From assembly GCF_035207705.1 (NCBI RefSeq), contig NZ_CP128187.1, positions 2,852,001 through 2,916,000 of the forward strand: a DNA stretch of 64,000 nt, read 5' to 3'. The notes under the pieces were generated by a model. That model was not told the DNA's origin and did no database searches. It worked only from the letters and a program-made list of their open reading frames with translations. The translations under genes and the position numbers were made by a program. Source of the DNA: Maribacter sp. BPC-D8. GTDB lineage: Bacteria; Bacteroidota; Bacteroidia; Flavobacteriales; Flavobacteriaceae. Shown in pieces: positions 44,084 through 54,533 of this stretch. Every line of letters begins with the position of its first letter. Position 1 is the first letter of the stretch.

Positions 44084-47000
44084 TTATCTAATAAGCTGTA
44101 TCCAACCTTTGTCTAATATTGCAGGTTGATTATTAACACTATAATTCATGATATAAAAATAAGTTCCCTTTGGCGATTCTTTACCTTCATAAGTACCATC
44201 CCAAACATCGCCATCATTTACTTTTTCAGTTTCAAAAACAAGATTTCCGTAACGATCGTAAATTTTTATTTTGTATTGCAAATTAACCTCTACTTGCGCA
44301 CCAGTATCTGGATCTGTCAAAGTTCTATTAATTCGAAGAACCTCATTCTGATTATTACCGTTAGGCGAGAATTGATTGAACAGGAAACCTGGATCTGCAG
44401 GGCTCTTCTGAATTACCTCGACCTCAACGGTTGCCTCATTATTTTCTGTATTACCATCACGTGGTGTTGACCTCACAATATTTGCCGTATTCGTATATGT
44501 ACCCATTGCAGGAACTCTAGCAATAATTCTTAACGTAGCTGTTTCTTCTCTATTCAAAGAAGGAATATTCCAATTACCAGAAGCTTCGTCATACGTACCA
44601 CCAAAATCTGACTCAGCAGAAACAAATTCAAATCCGTTTTCAATTGCTATTAAATCATTTACAATAATATCGGTTACCACATCAGATTCAGAAATATTGG
44701 TAACTCGGATAATAAATTCTACTTCACCACCCACCAAGGCTTTATCTGGGCGAGCTTCTTTCTCAATTTTAAGATCGACACCTTCTGGAGCCTCTGTACT
44801 TAAATCTACAGTTGCTTCGTCATTTTCAGGGTTATTATCTGAAGGAATAGATTCTAGCAATACAGCAGTGTTTGTATAAGGACCCTGTTCTGCCACTACT
44901 ACTGTAATAGATAGTTCTAAAGAAATACCTGCTGCAAGTTCTGAAATAGTCCAATTACCGGATACTTCATCATAATCGGTAGCTTCAGGAGCATCTGCAG
45001 AAACAAAATCGAAACCTAATTCTAAAAGATCCCCAACAACTATAGCTCTTGCAGTTCTGTCCGATAAATTAGTAAGCAATATTTTAAATATAATGGTATC
45101 ACCAATTAAAGCATCAATATTATCTACCGATTTCAACACCTCTAAATCAATTGGATCATCACAATTAGGCGTAGCCACAGGATCACAAGGATCATCAGGA
45201 TCAGAACCATTAGTTTGCTCATCTAAGTCTGAAATTCCGTCACCATCGGTATCACAACTACCATTGAATCGATTAGGTATACATGGATTATTATTAGCAG
45301 GATCTTGTTGATCATTTACTCCGTCATTATCAGCATCTGCAGTATTAGAATCTAGGGCATCGATAATTCCGTCACCATCTTCATCTAAAGGGTTAGCGAT
45401 ATCATCACCAACTTCAACTCCATCTTCAATACCATCACCATCGGTATCAGCATCGTTAGAATCTGTACCTAACACAACTTCTTGACCACCTAGAAGACCG
45501 TCATCATCATCATCGGTTTCACAGTCGCTAACGTTTATAGTTACATCAACAGTAGGATTCTCGCATGGTGCAGTAGAATTTGTTGTCGTAAATCTAAAAA
45601 TATAAGCACCAGAAGCAAAATCTACGAATTCTACAACATTCGTAGAACTAATAGTCACATCGTTTTGCGGACCAGAAACAAACACCCAAACCCCAGGGTC
45701 AGCTCCATTTAGTCTCGTATCTAAATCTATAGCTGTAAGTCCGTTTTCAGCCACATTACATATAGATCCATTTTGCGCCGTTCCGGCTGAAGCTTGAGAA
45801 CCTATTCTTGCGATAACCGGTTGTCTTTCGGTAGTACATCCATTTTCTGTAGCTTCTACATAATAAGTAGCTGTAGCATTCAAGGAAGGTGTTGTATATG
45901 TTTCACCCATTGCAATCGGTGTAACCGCATCTATAGCGTCGTACCAATTAATAGATGCACCGGCAGTTGGCACTACACTTAAAAGCAGCGTACCCGGACC
46001 ACAACGCTCATTATCATTAATGGTTACCAATTGTGGCAATACATTTCTAACAATCTGAACTTCAATAGTTCCACTTGCGCAATCATTAGCTGCATCATAG
46101 AAAAAACCATAATAAGAAGCTGGTAAATCTACATCTTGAGCTTCTGCTACAGTTAAATGAGAGTTTGTGTTTAAAGGATTAGAAACTCTACTCCATGTTA
46201 AAACAGTTCCCGCAGGAGCTGCGCTACTTGTAAAATCAAATAAATTGGCTGAAAAAGCATCTCCAGCTGTCTCAACACAATAGATATTTGAAACAGTTGT
46301 ATCTAAGGTCGGTGCAGCAACACAGTTGTCATCATCTTGAATTGTACCAATGGCTGTACCGCTATTTGCACGTTGTACATTATTGGTAGGTAACCCTAAC
46401 TGTACTGTAAACGTTTCTGTATTTTCTAAAATAGCATCGTTATTAATTGGTACTGTTATTGTACTTGTTTCATTCACTGTACCTGTAAAAGTCAATGAAC
46501 CATTCGTACCTGTATAATCTGTACCATTTATTGCAGTATCATCGATAAAAGAATAGGTAACTGTTGTACCACCAACAACTGCCAAATCAAGAACTACATC
46601 AAATTCCATTTCACCATCCGGATCATCTTCATTTAAAGAACCGTTAGAGATTGTTAATGTCGCTTGATCATTATCACTAATTTGAACAGTAGCATTTCGA
46701 GTAATGGCAGGACCTAAAATATAACCTGTACCTGCAGCTAAAGTCAGTATTACTGTTTCAGCCCCCTCTTGAATTGCATCATTGATTGGTGAAATTTCTA
46801 TTTTAGCCTCTTGTTCTCCAACAGGTATACTAACAGCATTACCATTTATAGCTGCATAATCAACACCATTACCTGCAGTACCACTTATTACATAGTTTAC
46901 TATAATTGGACCTGTTGTATTATTTGGCGCACTTAAACTCACTGTAAATTCCCCAGGAGAAACAGCGCCATTACTTTCTGCAGCCGTACCATCTGAAGCT

Positions 47001-48595
47001 GTAATTTGTGCAACGTTAGTATCATCACTTACAATAAAAACTGTTGCATTATTTGGCGAACCTATTGTATAGCCTGTACCTGCAGCAACTGTTAAGATTA
47101 CGCTTTCATTATCTTCAATAGCAGTATCATTTATTGGAACTAGGTTAACAGCCACTGAACTAGCATTGTTCGGTATTGAAACAGTACCACTTAATGCCGT
47201 GAAATCTGAACCTGATGTTGCATTACCAGCTATGTTATAATTTACGACTACCGGTGCGCCGGTTGTATTATTTTCATCTAAACTTATTGTGAAAATACCA
47301 TTAGAAACCGGACTTTCATTAGCTGTAGCAATCGTTGAAACAACAGAAACTTCGAAAATAATATCATTGTCATTGTTTACAACAGGAACATTTGCAACAT
47401 TGCCACCTGTTAAAACACTGTAATTAGCATCTGACGAAGTAACGTTTCCGGTAATAATAGAGTATGATATATTCCCATCTACATCTGCATCATCAACACC
47501 TGTCACAGTAACTAATACGCCAGTATCCCAATTTGCTATAGGCACAGTAACAGAAGCAGGAACGGTACCTTCATCTGTATTATTACTTGTCAAAGCAACT
47601 GTAACCGCTGCCGTTGGCTGGGTATCTAAAGTAACATTAAAAGTAGCTGTTGTGCCATCTTCACCTGTATCACCACTAATAGCACTTACATTAACGCCTG
47701 CAAAATCATTGTTAACTATAGTACCTTTAGAGGCCGCACCAATATTTACATTTGTATTGCTAGCGCTTACTATTTGAACACCAAAACTTTCATCATCTTC
47801 TATAACATTATCATTGCCGGTTGGTACTGAAAACGTTTGCGAAGTAGAACCTGCCAAAATCTTTATTGTTTGAGAGGTACTATTGTAATCTTGAGGATGA
47901 GCAATACCGGGACCCCCCCCTATAGCATCTCCTCCAGAAAACTCAACTTCTACCTCGTAGTCATATTGTACAGGTTGATTTGAAGTTATAGTAAAATCTA
48001 GACCATCACCTTCATCTGCTGAAGAATCATTTATACTTAGGGTCACAAAATCATCATCAGCAATTGTAACTGTCGCTTCATCACTATTAGGATCTATAGA
48101 ATAGTTAGATAAAGGATTGGTTACCAATCTAACAATAACCGTTTCATCCCCTTCAATAAGAAGATCCTGGGCTGAAGCAATTACATATACCGTACTAGTA
48201 CCTCCACTTAAAAAAGCAGAAGTAACTGGCATGGAACCACTTAAAGCTAAATAATCAAGCCCTGCCGTAGCGGTACTACTTATTAAAACCTCATAATTTA
48301 TGGTTCTAGTCCCAGAGAAAACACCAGACCTAAGACCAACTCTGAATTCACCTCGTATCAAACTACCCTCTTTGGTATTTACAAGATTTTCTATGTAAGC
48401 TGTTTGACCAGAGGCGCTTTGCGAAAAGGCGCCTAAAAAAAGGAATCCAAAAACAAAAAGGAATTTCTTTAAGCTCCTACTAATATTAGAAGTCAAAAAA
48501 TTATTATATATACTTATTTTCATAGCATTCTTTATCATTCCCAACAGTAAGGCTGGAGGATGTTCTAAATCCATAACCAAAAATGAGGGTCTCAA
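44084..48595 (-). CDS. Giant Calx-beta / DUF11 surface protein with T9SS type-B sorting domain
   Basis: A 1503-residue frame; the true start is probably M25 (48523), directly before the signal sequence KKFLFVFGFLFLGAFS. Order: six to seven Calx-beta repeats (60-800, EDNESVILTVAAGTGYTIG), Ig-like part (800-1010), acidic thrombospondin-type repeats (DTDGDGIEDGVEVGDD, 1040-1150), two DUF11 repeats (GDTIIFKILLTNLSDRTA, GEVEFIIRVTNISES) and a CHU_C/type-B sorting domain at the end (YKIKIYDRYGNLVFETE, GTYFYIMNYS). It is a cell-surface adhesin-like or gliding-type protein exported by T9SS. A G8 tract at 47913-47920 could cause frame slippage. Confidence 0.88.
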   Translation of the reverse strand: MRPSFLVMDLEHPPALLLGMIKNAMKISIYNNFLTSNISRSLKKFLFVFGFLFLGAFSQSASGQTAYIENLVNTKEGSLIRGEFRVGLRSGVFSGTRTINYEVLISSTATAGLDYLALSGSMPVTSAFLSGGTSTVYVIASAQDLLIEGDETVIVRLVTNPLSNYSIDPNSDEATVTIADDDFVTLSINDSSADEGDGLDFTITSNQPVQYDYEVEVEFSGGDAIGGGPGIAHPQDYNSTSQTIKILAGSTSQTFSVPTGNDNVIEDDESFGVQIVSASNTNVNIGAASKGTIVNNDFAGVNVSAISGDTGEDGTTATFNVTLDTQPTAAVTVALTSNNTDEGTVPASVTVPIANWDTGVLVTVTGVDDADVDGNISYSIITGNVTSSDANYSVLTGGNVANVPVVNNDNDIIFEVSVVSTIATANESPVSNGIFTISLDENNTTGAPVVVNYNIAGNATSGSDFTALSGTVSIPNNASSVAVNLVPINDTAIEDNESVILTVAAGTGYTIGSPNNATVFIVSDDTNVAQITASDGTAAESNGAVSPGEFTVSLSAPNNTTGPIIVNYVISGTAGNGVDYAAINGNAVSIPVGEQEAKIEISPINDAIQEGAETVILTLAAGTGYILGPAITRNATVQISDNDQATLTISNGSLNEDDPDGEMEFDVVLDLAVVGGTTVTYSFIDDTAINGTDYTGTNGSLTFTGTVNETSTITVPINNDAILENTETFTVQLGLPTNNVQRANSGTAIGTIQDDDNCVAAPTLDTTVSNIYCVETAGDAFSANLFDFTSSAAPAGTVLTWSRVSNPLNTNSHLTVAEAQDVDLPASYYGFFYDAANDCASGTIEVQIVRNVLPQLVTINDNERCGPGTLLLSVVPTAGASINWYDAIDAVTPIAMGETYTTPSLNATATYYVEATENGCTTERQPVIARIGSQASAGTAQNGSICNVAENGLTAIDLDTRLNGADPGVWVFVSGPQNDVTISSTNVVEFVDFASGAYIFRFTTTNSTAPCENPTVDVTINVSDCETDDDDDGLLGGQEVVLGTDSNDADTDGDGIEDGVEVGDDIANPLDEDGDGIIDALDSNTADADNDGVNDQQDPANNNPCIPNRFNGSCDTDGDGISDLDEQTNGSDPDDPCDPVATPNCDDPIDLEVLKSVDNIDALIGDTIIFKILLTNLSDRTARAIVVGDLLELGFDFVSADAPEATDYDEVSGNWTISELAAGISLELSITVVVAEQGPYTNTAVLLESIPSDNNPENDEATVDLSTEAPEGVDLKIEKEARPDKALVGGEVEFIIRVTNISESDVVTDIIVNDLIAIENGFEFVSAESDFGGTYDEASGNWNIPSLNREETATLRIIARVPAMGTYTNTANIVRSTPRDGNTENNEATVEVEVIQKSPADPGFLFNQFSPNGNNQNEVLRINRTLTDPDTGAQVEVNLQYKIKIYDRYGNLVFETEKVNDGDVWDGTYEGKESPKGTYFYIMNYSVNNQPAILDKGWIQLIR

Positions 48596-48680
48596 TATTA
48601 CAAAAAAATCAAGGTAAACCCCTCACAAACAGTTGAAAAAAGGATTTATAGGTTAAATGGTACTATTAAGGAAACAATGG

Positions 48681-49568
48681 TTAGTCTGTTAACTCTGGAG
48701 CTTGTGTAGTTACAGAAGGTTCAATTTTTCTTACCAACCCTTGTAATACCTTACCAGGACCTATTTCAGTAAAAACCGTAGCACCATCTTTTACCATTTG
48801 CTGAACACTTTGCGTCCATTTTACTGGCGCAGTCAATTGCAGCATTAAATTCTTTTTAATTTCATCTGCACTATTTACCGCAGTGGTAGGCACATTTTGG
48901 TATATAGGGCAACTAGGCGTAGAAAATGTAGTATTAGCTATTGCCGCAGCTAATTCTTCTCTAGCAGGCTCCATAAATGGAGAATGAAAAGCGCCACCAA
49001 CAGGTAGCATTAAAGCACGTCTAGCTCCCGCTTCTTTTAATTTTTCACAGGCTTCTTCTACTGCAGATACTTCTCCAGAAATTACCAATTGACCCGGACA
49101 GTTATAATTTGCAGCAACAACAATGCCTGAAATTTCTGCACATACTTTTTCTACAACAGCATCTTCCAAACCTAAAACGGCAGCCATTGTCGATGGTTTA
49201 AGTTCACATGCCTTTTGCATTGCCAAAGCTCGTTGCGAAACTAATTTTAATCCGTCTTCAAAACTTAAGGTATTATTTGCTACCAAGGCAGAGAACTCAC
49301 CTAAAGAATGACCCGCAACCATATCTGGTTTAAATGAATCTCCCATCACTTTACTTAGAATAACAGAATGAAGAAATATAGCTGGTTGAGTTACCTTAGT
49401 TTCTTTTAATCCTTCGGCAGTACCTCTGAACATTACCTCAGTAATCTCAAAGCCTAGTATATCGTTTGCTTTAAGAAACAACTCTTTTGCAATAGGGTAT
49501 TTTTCATATAGATCTAAACCCATTCCGACAAATTGAGCACCTTGCCCAGGAAAAACATACGCGTTCAT
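48681..49568 (-). CDS. fabD: Malonyl-CoA:ACP transacylase FabD
   Basis: A 295-residue enzyme of fatty-acid synthesis. FPGQGAQFVGMG lies near the N terminus (residues 6-17), and the nucleophile Ser is in VAGHSLGEFSALV near residue 92. VGGAFHSPFMEPAREEL carries the second conserved His. It moves malonyl from CoA to acyl carrier protein. Length is normal and the active site intact. It seems a single gene; the downstream gamma-carbonic-anhydrase-like gene starts 76 bp upstream of it on the same strand. Confidence 0.95.
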   Translation of the reverse strand: MNAYVFPGQGAQFVGMGLDLYEKYPIAKELFLKANDILGFEITEVMFRGTAEGLKETKVTQPAIFLHSVILSKVMGDSFKPDMVAGHSLGEFSALVANNTLSFEDGLKLVSQRALAMQKACELKPSTMAAVLGLEDAVVEKVCAEISGIVVAANYNCPGQLVISGEVSAVEEACEKLKEAGARRALMLPVGGAFHSPFMEPAREELAAAIANTTFSTPSCPIYQNVPTTAVNSADEIKKNLMLQLTAPVKWTQSVQQMVKDGATVFTEIGPGKVLQGLVRKIEPSVTTQAPELTD

Positions 49569-49644
49569 AACTTTTAGTTTTGGTGGGTCAAAAATACGTA
49601 TTTTAGATAGACTGCCATACCCAATTGTATATTTGGATTCTCAT

Positions 49645-50154
49645 CTATTCTTTAAACCAGCCAGAATACATGGTATAAGCTTCGGCAATTCTATTGATTT
49701 CACCAGAACTTAATTCGGGACTAATATCTTTTATTTTCTTTGCGGGCATACCTGCAAAAATACTCCCAGATGGCACATGCGTCCCTTTTGTCAGTACAGC
49801 TCCGGCAGCAATAATACTATTACTTTCTACTACACAATCATCCATAATAATACTACCCATACCAATTAGCACATTATCATGTATGGTACACCCATGAACA
49901 AGAGCATTATGCCCAATAGAAACATTATTACCGATTGTGGTAGGAGATTTTAAATAGGTACAATGAATTACGGCACCATCTTGAACATTAACCTTATCGC
50001 CCATTTTAATAAAATGAACATCACCACGTAATACTGCATTAAACCACACACTACATTGCTTACCCATAGTTACTTCACCTACTATGGTTGCATTTTCTGC
50101 AATAAAACAATCTTCACCTATAACGGGTTCTTTACCTCTAACAGCTTTTATCAT
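49645..50154 (-). CDS. Gamma-carbonic-anhydrase-like (YrdA/CaiE-type) hexapeptide protein
   Basis: A 169-residue left-handed beta-helix protein. Hexapeptide repeats are visible (GEDCFIAENATIVGEVTM, IGNNVSIGHNALVHGCTI), with metal-ligand-like His residues in VIHCTYLKS and IGHNALVHGC. The family binds zinc or another metal and may have carbonic anhydrase activity; many members are of unknown substrate. It shares direction with the LytTR regulator gene (10 bp away), so co-transcription is likely. Confidence 0.85.
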   Translation of the reverse strand: MIKAVRGKEPVIGEDCFIAENATIVGEVTMGKQCSVWFNAVLRGDVHFIKMGDKVNVQDGAVIHCTYLKSPTTIGNNVSIGHNALVHGCTIHDNVLIGMGSIIMDDCVVESNSIIAAGAVLTKGTHVPSGSIFAGMPAKKIKDISPELSSGEINRIAEAYTMYSGWFKE

Positions 50155-50164
50155 TGTAATTCTT

Positions 50165-50896
50165 TTAATTAAAATAGGATAGAAAATCTTTCTTTTTTGA
50201 TGCGGAAACCATCAATTCTTTTCCGTTGGACATTACCACACTACCACCTTTGCCTTTTCTGTACTTTACCACCTCATTTACATTTACTAAAAAAGATTTA
50301 TGTACTCGTGCAAATGGATAATCCGTTAATGCATCTTCAAAATATTTCAATGTTTTGCTGACCAAAATCTTCTTATTCAACAAGTAGATTTCGGTATAAT
50401 TATCATCTGCCTTGCAATACAGTATTTCGGCAATATTTAATACTTGAAATCCGTCTTGCTGTGGCAATGTTAACTTCCCTTCTACTCCGTTCGATTTTGT
50501 GCTTAAAACCTCACCCTCTAAACTTGCTTCTTTTTCACGAACACCTTCTACATATTCAACTGCATTTACCAACTCATCTATATTGATAGGTTTTGTCAAA
50601 TAATATGCGGCATGATTATTTAATGCATCTTTTGCATAATGATCATAGGCAGTAACAAAAACAGTTTCAAAAGTTCTATCTGGTAATTGATCCAATAAAT
50701 CAAAAGCATTACCAAAAGGCATCTCTACATCTAAAAATACCAGATCTAAGTCGTTACTCTCAATTAAGACCAAGGCTTCTTTAATTGATGAAGCCTCGCC
50801 TAACAAGTTTACACTTTGGCAATATTTAGCAATATAATTTCTTAATATCTCTCTACTATTTGCCTCATCTTCTACTAAAATTGCGTTTAAGCTCAT
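50165..50896 (-). CDS. LytTR-family response regulator
   Basis: A 243-residue regulator. The receiver has ILVEDEANSREIL at the start, the phospho-acceptor Asp in LDLVFLDVEMPF, and the Thr and Lys in FVTAYDHYAK and YYLTKPINID. The C-terminal LytTR DNA-binding domain includes LYCKADDNYTEIYLLNKK and FARVHKSFLVNVNEV. Its stop/start region overlaps the kinase gene by 4 bp (50893-50896), so both are translated together. Confidence 0.92.
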   Translation of the reverse strand: MSLNAILVEDEANSREILRNYIAKYCQSVNLLGEASSIKEALVLIESNDLDLVFLDVEMPFGNAFDLLDQLPDRTFETVFVTAYDHYAKDALNNHAAYYLTKPINIDELVNAVEYVEGVREKEASLEGEVLSTKSNGVEGKLTLPQQDGFQVLNIAEILYCKADDNYTEIYLLNKKILVSKTLKYFEDALTDYPFARVHKSFLVNVNEVVKYRKGKGGSVVMSNGKELMVSASKKKDFLSYFN

Positions 50897-53097
50897 TTTT
50901 CTCTTTTTAAAATGAATAGGACTTTAGTTCCTGAACCATCCGACTGTAAATCTGAAATTTTGATAGCTACCTTATCAGTATACATATCGTTTAAAATAGC
51001 AACTCGTTTTTTAATGATGCCCATTCCTTTCGACTTTTGTTTTCGCTGATTTTGAGTTTTAATTTCTGCAGATTTCTTTCGTCCAATACCGTTATCAGTA
51101 ATACTGATTATAATAGAATCTGCACTATTCTCTTTAACAGTCACCAACAATTCACCCTTTTCTTCTCTATATCTTAATCCGTGCCAAATAGCATTTTCAA
51201 TATATGGCTGCAACAACATTGGTGGAATTTGAAACTTATTAACCTGTACATTCTCATCAACAGCTATCTGGTAATCAAATTTATCTTCGAATCTAGAATG
51301 CTCTAGTTTTATATAAAGTTCTAACTGCTGCAATTCTTTTTCCAACGGAATAAAATCTTCCTCAGAATTTTCTAATACAGAGCGCATCAACTTTGAGAAA
51401 TCGCTTAAATATCTATTTGCGCTACGTTCATCGCTTTTTGAAATGAAGTTATTTACCGAATTCAACGCATTAAAAATAAAATGCGGATTCATCTGCGACC
51501 GCAACGATTTCAATGCCAATAAGTTATTTGCCAGTTTTTGTTGTTGGTTACTTCGATAAAAGAAAAAAGCCGCCAGCAAGGTTAATAGGAGTCCGAATAT
51601 GAGCGAATAAATTACCAGTTGCTGTCGCTTATTACTTTCTTTCACCAACTCCTGCTCTGTAAGCGCAAGATCATATTTACTTTGCGAAAGTTCTCTTTCT
51701 TGCTCTAAACCTGTAAGTCGGTTTTCTGCATTTGCAATTTCACGATTAAATCTGGTAGCTCTAGAAATTTCTTGTTCTTTACGTACATATAATGAATCTA
51801 CTAAAGCCACATATGCTTGGTAAGTATCTAATGCCTTGGTAAAATCACCTTTTACCTTATACACTTCAGACAACTTTCTAGTAGCATCTTTCTGAACCAC
51901 TAAATCATCATCTGAATCTGCTTCAACAATACTTTTCTCTAAAAAAGGAATAGCCTCGTTGTACTTATCTTGAGAGATATACGCATTCGCAATTTTATAG
52001 TTAATACGCTGTGATGTAATGGTGTCGCCTAATTCTAATTTCTTTACACCTGCGTTGGGCGAATTAAGCTTTTTTAATTCTTGAAGACTACTTTTACGCA
52101 TAGTAATCTCTTCGTTGAATCTATTTTTGGTGTTATAAAAATCTGCAACCTTTTCTTTCTCTTGCAACGCTCTTTTAGGTGCTGATTGACTTGCAAGTTC
52201 TAACGAACTATCATAATAAGCTTCAGCCTCCATATTCTGATTTCCTAAAGAATAGGTATCACCTATTTTAGAATTTAGATCAATCATTTTTGATGTAATC
52301 TGATTCTTATCGGCAATCAACAACCCTCTATTATACAAGTCTAAAGCTTCTTGTGTTCTACCATTTCCTTTTTTAGCATCACCTAACAATTCATAAAGTA
52401 CTACACTTTGGTGCGGTGGCATAGACTTAATTTCTAATAACGGATTCAATAACCCTAAGCTTTCGTCAAATCTATTCGTTAAGTTATATGCCTTAGCTAG
52501 TAGCAAAGAAGTAGAAATCGTCTTATTATTTTCTAAAGCATCTTCGTAATTATCAATAGCCAGATCTAATTGTTTGTGATATTGATAGATTTCACCGAGT
52601 TTAGAAAGTGACCTTGCCAGCTCTTTCTTTCGCCCTCGTTTACCTAAAATTGAAATTGATTGTGCTACTAAGTCAATACTTCTTTCAATATCTTGAGCTT
52701 TATACTCTTCTGCCGAATCTAATAACTGCTGATGTTTGACAGCTATATCAGGTAATGATTTAGATCGACTGCTAATTGGTGAAGATTCAAGATCTTCAAC
52801 TAAAATTAAAACATCATCATTCTTCTGTACATCGTACCGTAGGGTTTCAATATCATCATGTTCTATTACTAGCTGATCACCAATTCTAGTTCTAATCTCA
52901 AACTCCCCTAATGCATTAGTAATCACAAAGTCTCCCATATCATTAGAAATAGAAACACCCGATATTGGTTTTCCAGTATTTCTAACTTCTACCCTACCCT
53001 CTAAAGTAAATCTTAGGGCATCGTTTTGCCTTTGAGAATGAAGTGCGCTCCATCCTAAAAGAAAACATATTACGATATAGACACTATAATTTTTCAT
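50893..53097 (-). CDS. LytS-type sensor histidine kinase with TPR and carboxypeptidase-like domain
   Basis: A 734-residue sensor. Signal-like N terminus (VYIVICFLLGWSALHSQ), then a CarboxypepD_reg-like beta sandwich (GRVEVRNTGKPISGVSISND), about six tetratricopeptide repeats (DLAIDNYEDALENNK), a coiled coil, a membrane helix (LVIYSLIFGLLLTLLAAFFF) and the His-kinase with phospho-His in RSQMNPHFIFNALNSVNNF, followed by the ATP-binding domain with ENAIWHGLRYREE. The sensory part is outside the cytoplasm. The response-regulator gene overlaps it downstream. Confidence 0.92.
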   Translation of the reverse strand: MKNYSVYIVICFLLGWSALHSQRQNDALRFTLEGRVEVRNTGKPISGVSISNDMGDFVITNALGEFEIRTRIGDQLVIEHDDIETLRYDVQKNDDVLILVEDLESSPISSRSKSLPDIAVKHQQLLDSAEEYKAQDIERSIDLVAQSISILGKRGRKKELARSLSKLGEIYQYHKQLDLAIDNYEDALENNKTISTSLLLAKAYNLTNRFDESLGLLNPLLEIKSMPPHQSVVLYELLGDAKKGNGRTQEALDLYNRGLLIADKNQITSKMIDLNSKIGDTYSLGNQNMEAEAYYDSSLELASQSAPKRALQEKEKVADFYNTKNRFNEEITMRKSSLQELKKLNSPNAGVKKLELGDTITSQRINYKIANAYISQDKYNEAIPFLEKSIVEADSDDDLVVQKDATRKLSEVYKVKGDFTKALDTYQAYVALVDSLYVRKEQEISRATRFNREIANAENRLTGLEQERELSQSKYDLALTEQELVKESNKRQQLVIYSLIFGLLLTLLAAFFFYRSNQQQKLANNLLALKSLRSQMNPHFIFNALNSVNNFISKSDERSANRYLSDFSKLMRSVLENSEEDFIPLEKELQQLELYIKLEHSRFEDKFDYQIAVDENVQVNKFQIPPMLLQPYIENAIWHGLRYREEKGELLVTVKENSADSIIISITDNGIGRKKSAEIKTQNQRKQKSKGMGIIKKRVAILNDMYTDKVAIKISDLQSDGSGTKVLFILKREK

Positions 53098-53300
53098 CTG
53101 TTATTACTACGGTAAACTTAGCTGATTATTGTGGCACTAAAAAATACGTATTACTTAAAACACCCTAATCTAAACAACCATTTCACGGGTTTACAAACTC
53201 TACATACCACTTTACTAAGTGAAACGGACAGTTCGCTCATTCTCGTTATTCAGAGAAATACTTTGCATTTAGTTTAGCATTGAATTTAAAACAAAAAACA

Positions 53301-54494
53301 ATGAAAACGATTAAGCAACTTGGATCATTCGGCATAGCACTTCTTACTTTAACTACCATATTCGCATGTAATACTAACAATAAGAAAAAACCTATTGAAT
53401 TGATTGCCCAGGCTACAGAAACAATTGAACCAATTGAACCAATTGAACCTAAGGAAACGAACACGGTTCAAATAGCCCTGTTATTAGATACTAGCAATAG
53501 TATGGACGGACTAATAAACCAAGCAAAATCTCAGCTTTGGGATATTGTAAATGAGTTTAGTTATGCAAAATGCGGTAATGACACCAGACCTAATTTACAA
53601 ATTGCATTATACCAATATGGCAATGATAATCTTTCTGCTAACGAAGGATATATTCAGCAAGTATTAGGTTTTAGTAGCGATTTAGACGAGATTTCAGAAA
53701 AGCTATTTTCTTTAACTACCAATGGTGGTGAAGAATACTGTGGTAAAGTACTGCAAACATCTTTACACCAATTACCATGGAATAAGAATCCGGATTTACT
53801 GCGAATGATTTTCATAGCCGGCAACGAACCTTTCAATCAAGGTAGATATAACTACAGAACTGCATTAGCAAATGCCAATGAGAAAGATGTGGTTGTAAAT
53901 ACTATTTTCTGCGGAAATTATGAATTGGGAATAAATACCGACTGGAAAAATGGAGCATCGTTAACGGGTGGAGAATATATGGCTATAGACCACAATAAAG
54001 AAGTAGTACATATCAACACACCTTATGACGATATCATTATAAAACTGAATTCAAGATTGAATACTACGTACGTTTCTTATGGGTCTATGGGTAAATCAAA
54101 ATATATAGCACAAGAAGTACAAGACAATAATGCATTAGAGATGGAAGAAGCCGTTGCCGTGAAAAGAGCGGTGAGCAAAAGTTCTAGACTTTACAATAAT
54201 AAAAAATGGGATTTGGTTGACGCCTACGATGATGCCGAATTCGAAATAAGTTCTGTGGAAAACGATGAGTTACCAGAAGAGCTACAAGGCAAAAATGAAA
54301 AAGAGATAAAAAAGTATGTAGATGACAAAAAGAATGAAAGAGAAGAAATTCAAAAAGAGATACAAGAATATAACAGGAAACGACTAGCTTATATTTCTGG
54401 ACATCAAAAAGATGAAAAATCAGGAGAGCTTGAAAACGCTATGATTAAAGCAATAAAAAAGCAAGCCAAAACGAAAAATTACAGTTGGGAATAA
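53301..54494 (+). CDS. Lipoprotein with von Willebrand factor A domain
   Basis: Start taken at the ATG at 53301 rather than at the upstream TTG, because it directly precedes the signal sequence MKTIKQLGSFGIALLTLTTI with lipobox TIFAC. About 397 residues. The VWA domain has the MIDAS motif LLLDTSNSMDGL near residue 60, with FIAGNEPFNQGRYNY later. A 9-bp direct repeat (53422-53448) encodes IEP three times just before the domain. The C terminus is charged and helical. Function unknown; it could bind proteins on the outer membrane. Confidence 0.82.
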   Translation: MKTIKQLGSFGIALLTLTTIFACNTNNKKKPIELIAQATETIEPIEPIEPKETNTVQIALLLDTSNSMDGLINQAKSQLWDIVNEFSYAKCGNDTRPNLQIALYQYGNDNLSANEGYIQQVLGFSSDLDEISEKLFSLTTNGGEEYCGKVLQTSLHQLPWNKNPDLLRMIFIAGNEPFNQGRYNYRTALANANEKDVVVNTIFCGNYELGINTDWKNGASLTGGEYMAIDHNKEVVHINTPYDDIIIKLNSRLNTTYVSYGSMGKSKYIAQEVQDNNALEMEEAVAVKRAVSKSSRLYNNKKWDLVDAYDDAEFEISSVENDELPEELQGKNEKEIKKYVDDKKNEREEIQKEIQEYNRKRLAYISGHQKDEKSGELENAMIKAIKKQAKTKNYSWE

Positions 54495-54503
54495 TAAAAA
54501 ACC

Positions 54504-54533
54504 AGGTCTGCTCAATTATGGGCAGACCTTTTT
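54504..54533. terminator. Terminator between the VWA and PorP/SprF genes
   Basis: AGGTCTGC (54504-54511) pairs with GCAGACCT (54522-54529), followed by TTTTT. Convergent genes flank it, so it may work on both strands. Confidence 0.75.

Noticed and set aside
44084..48595. CRISPR-like repeat array
   Set aside because: The repetitive DNA codes for Calx-beta and DUF11 protein repeats and has no regular spacers.
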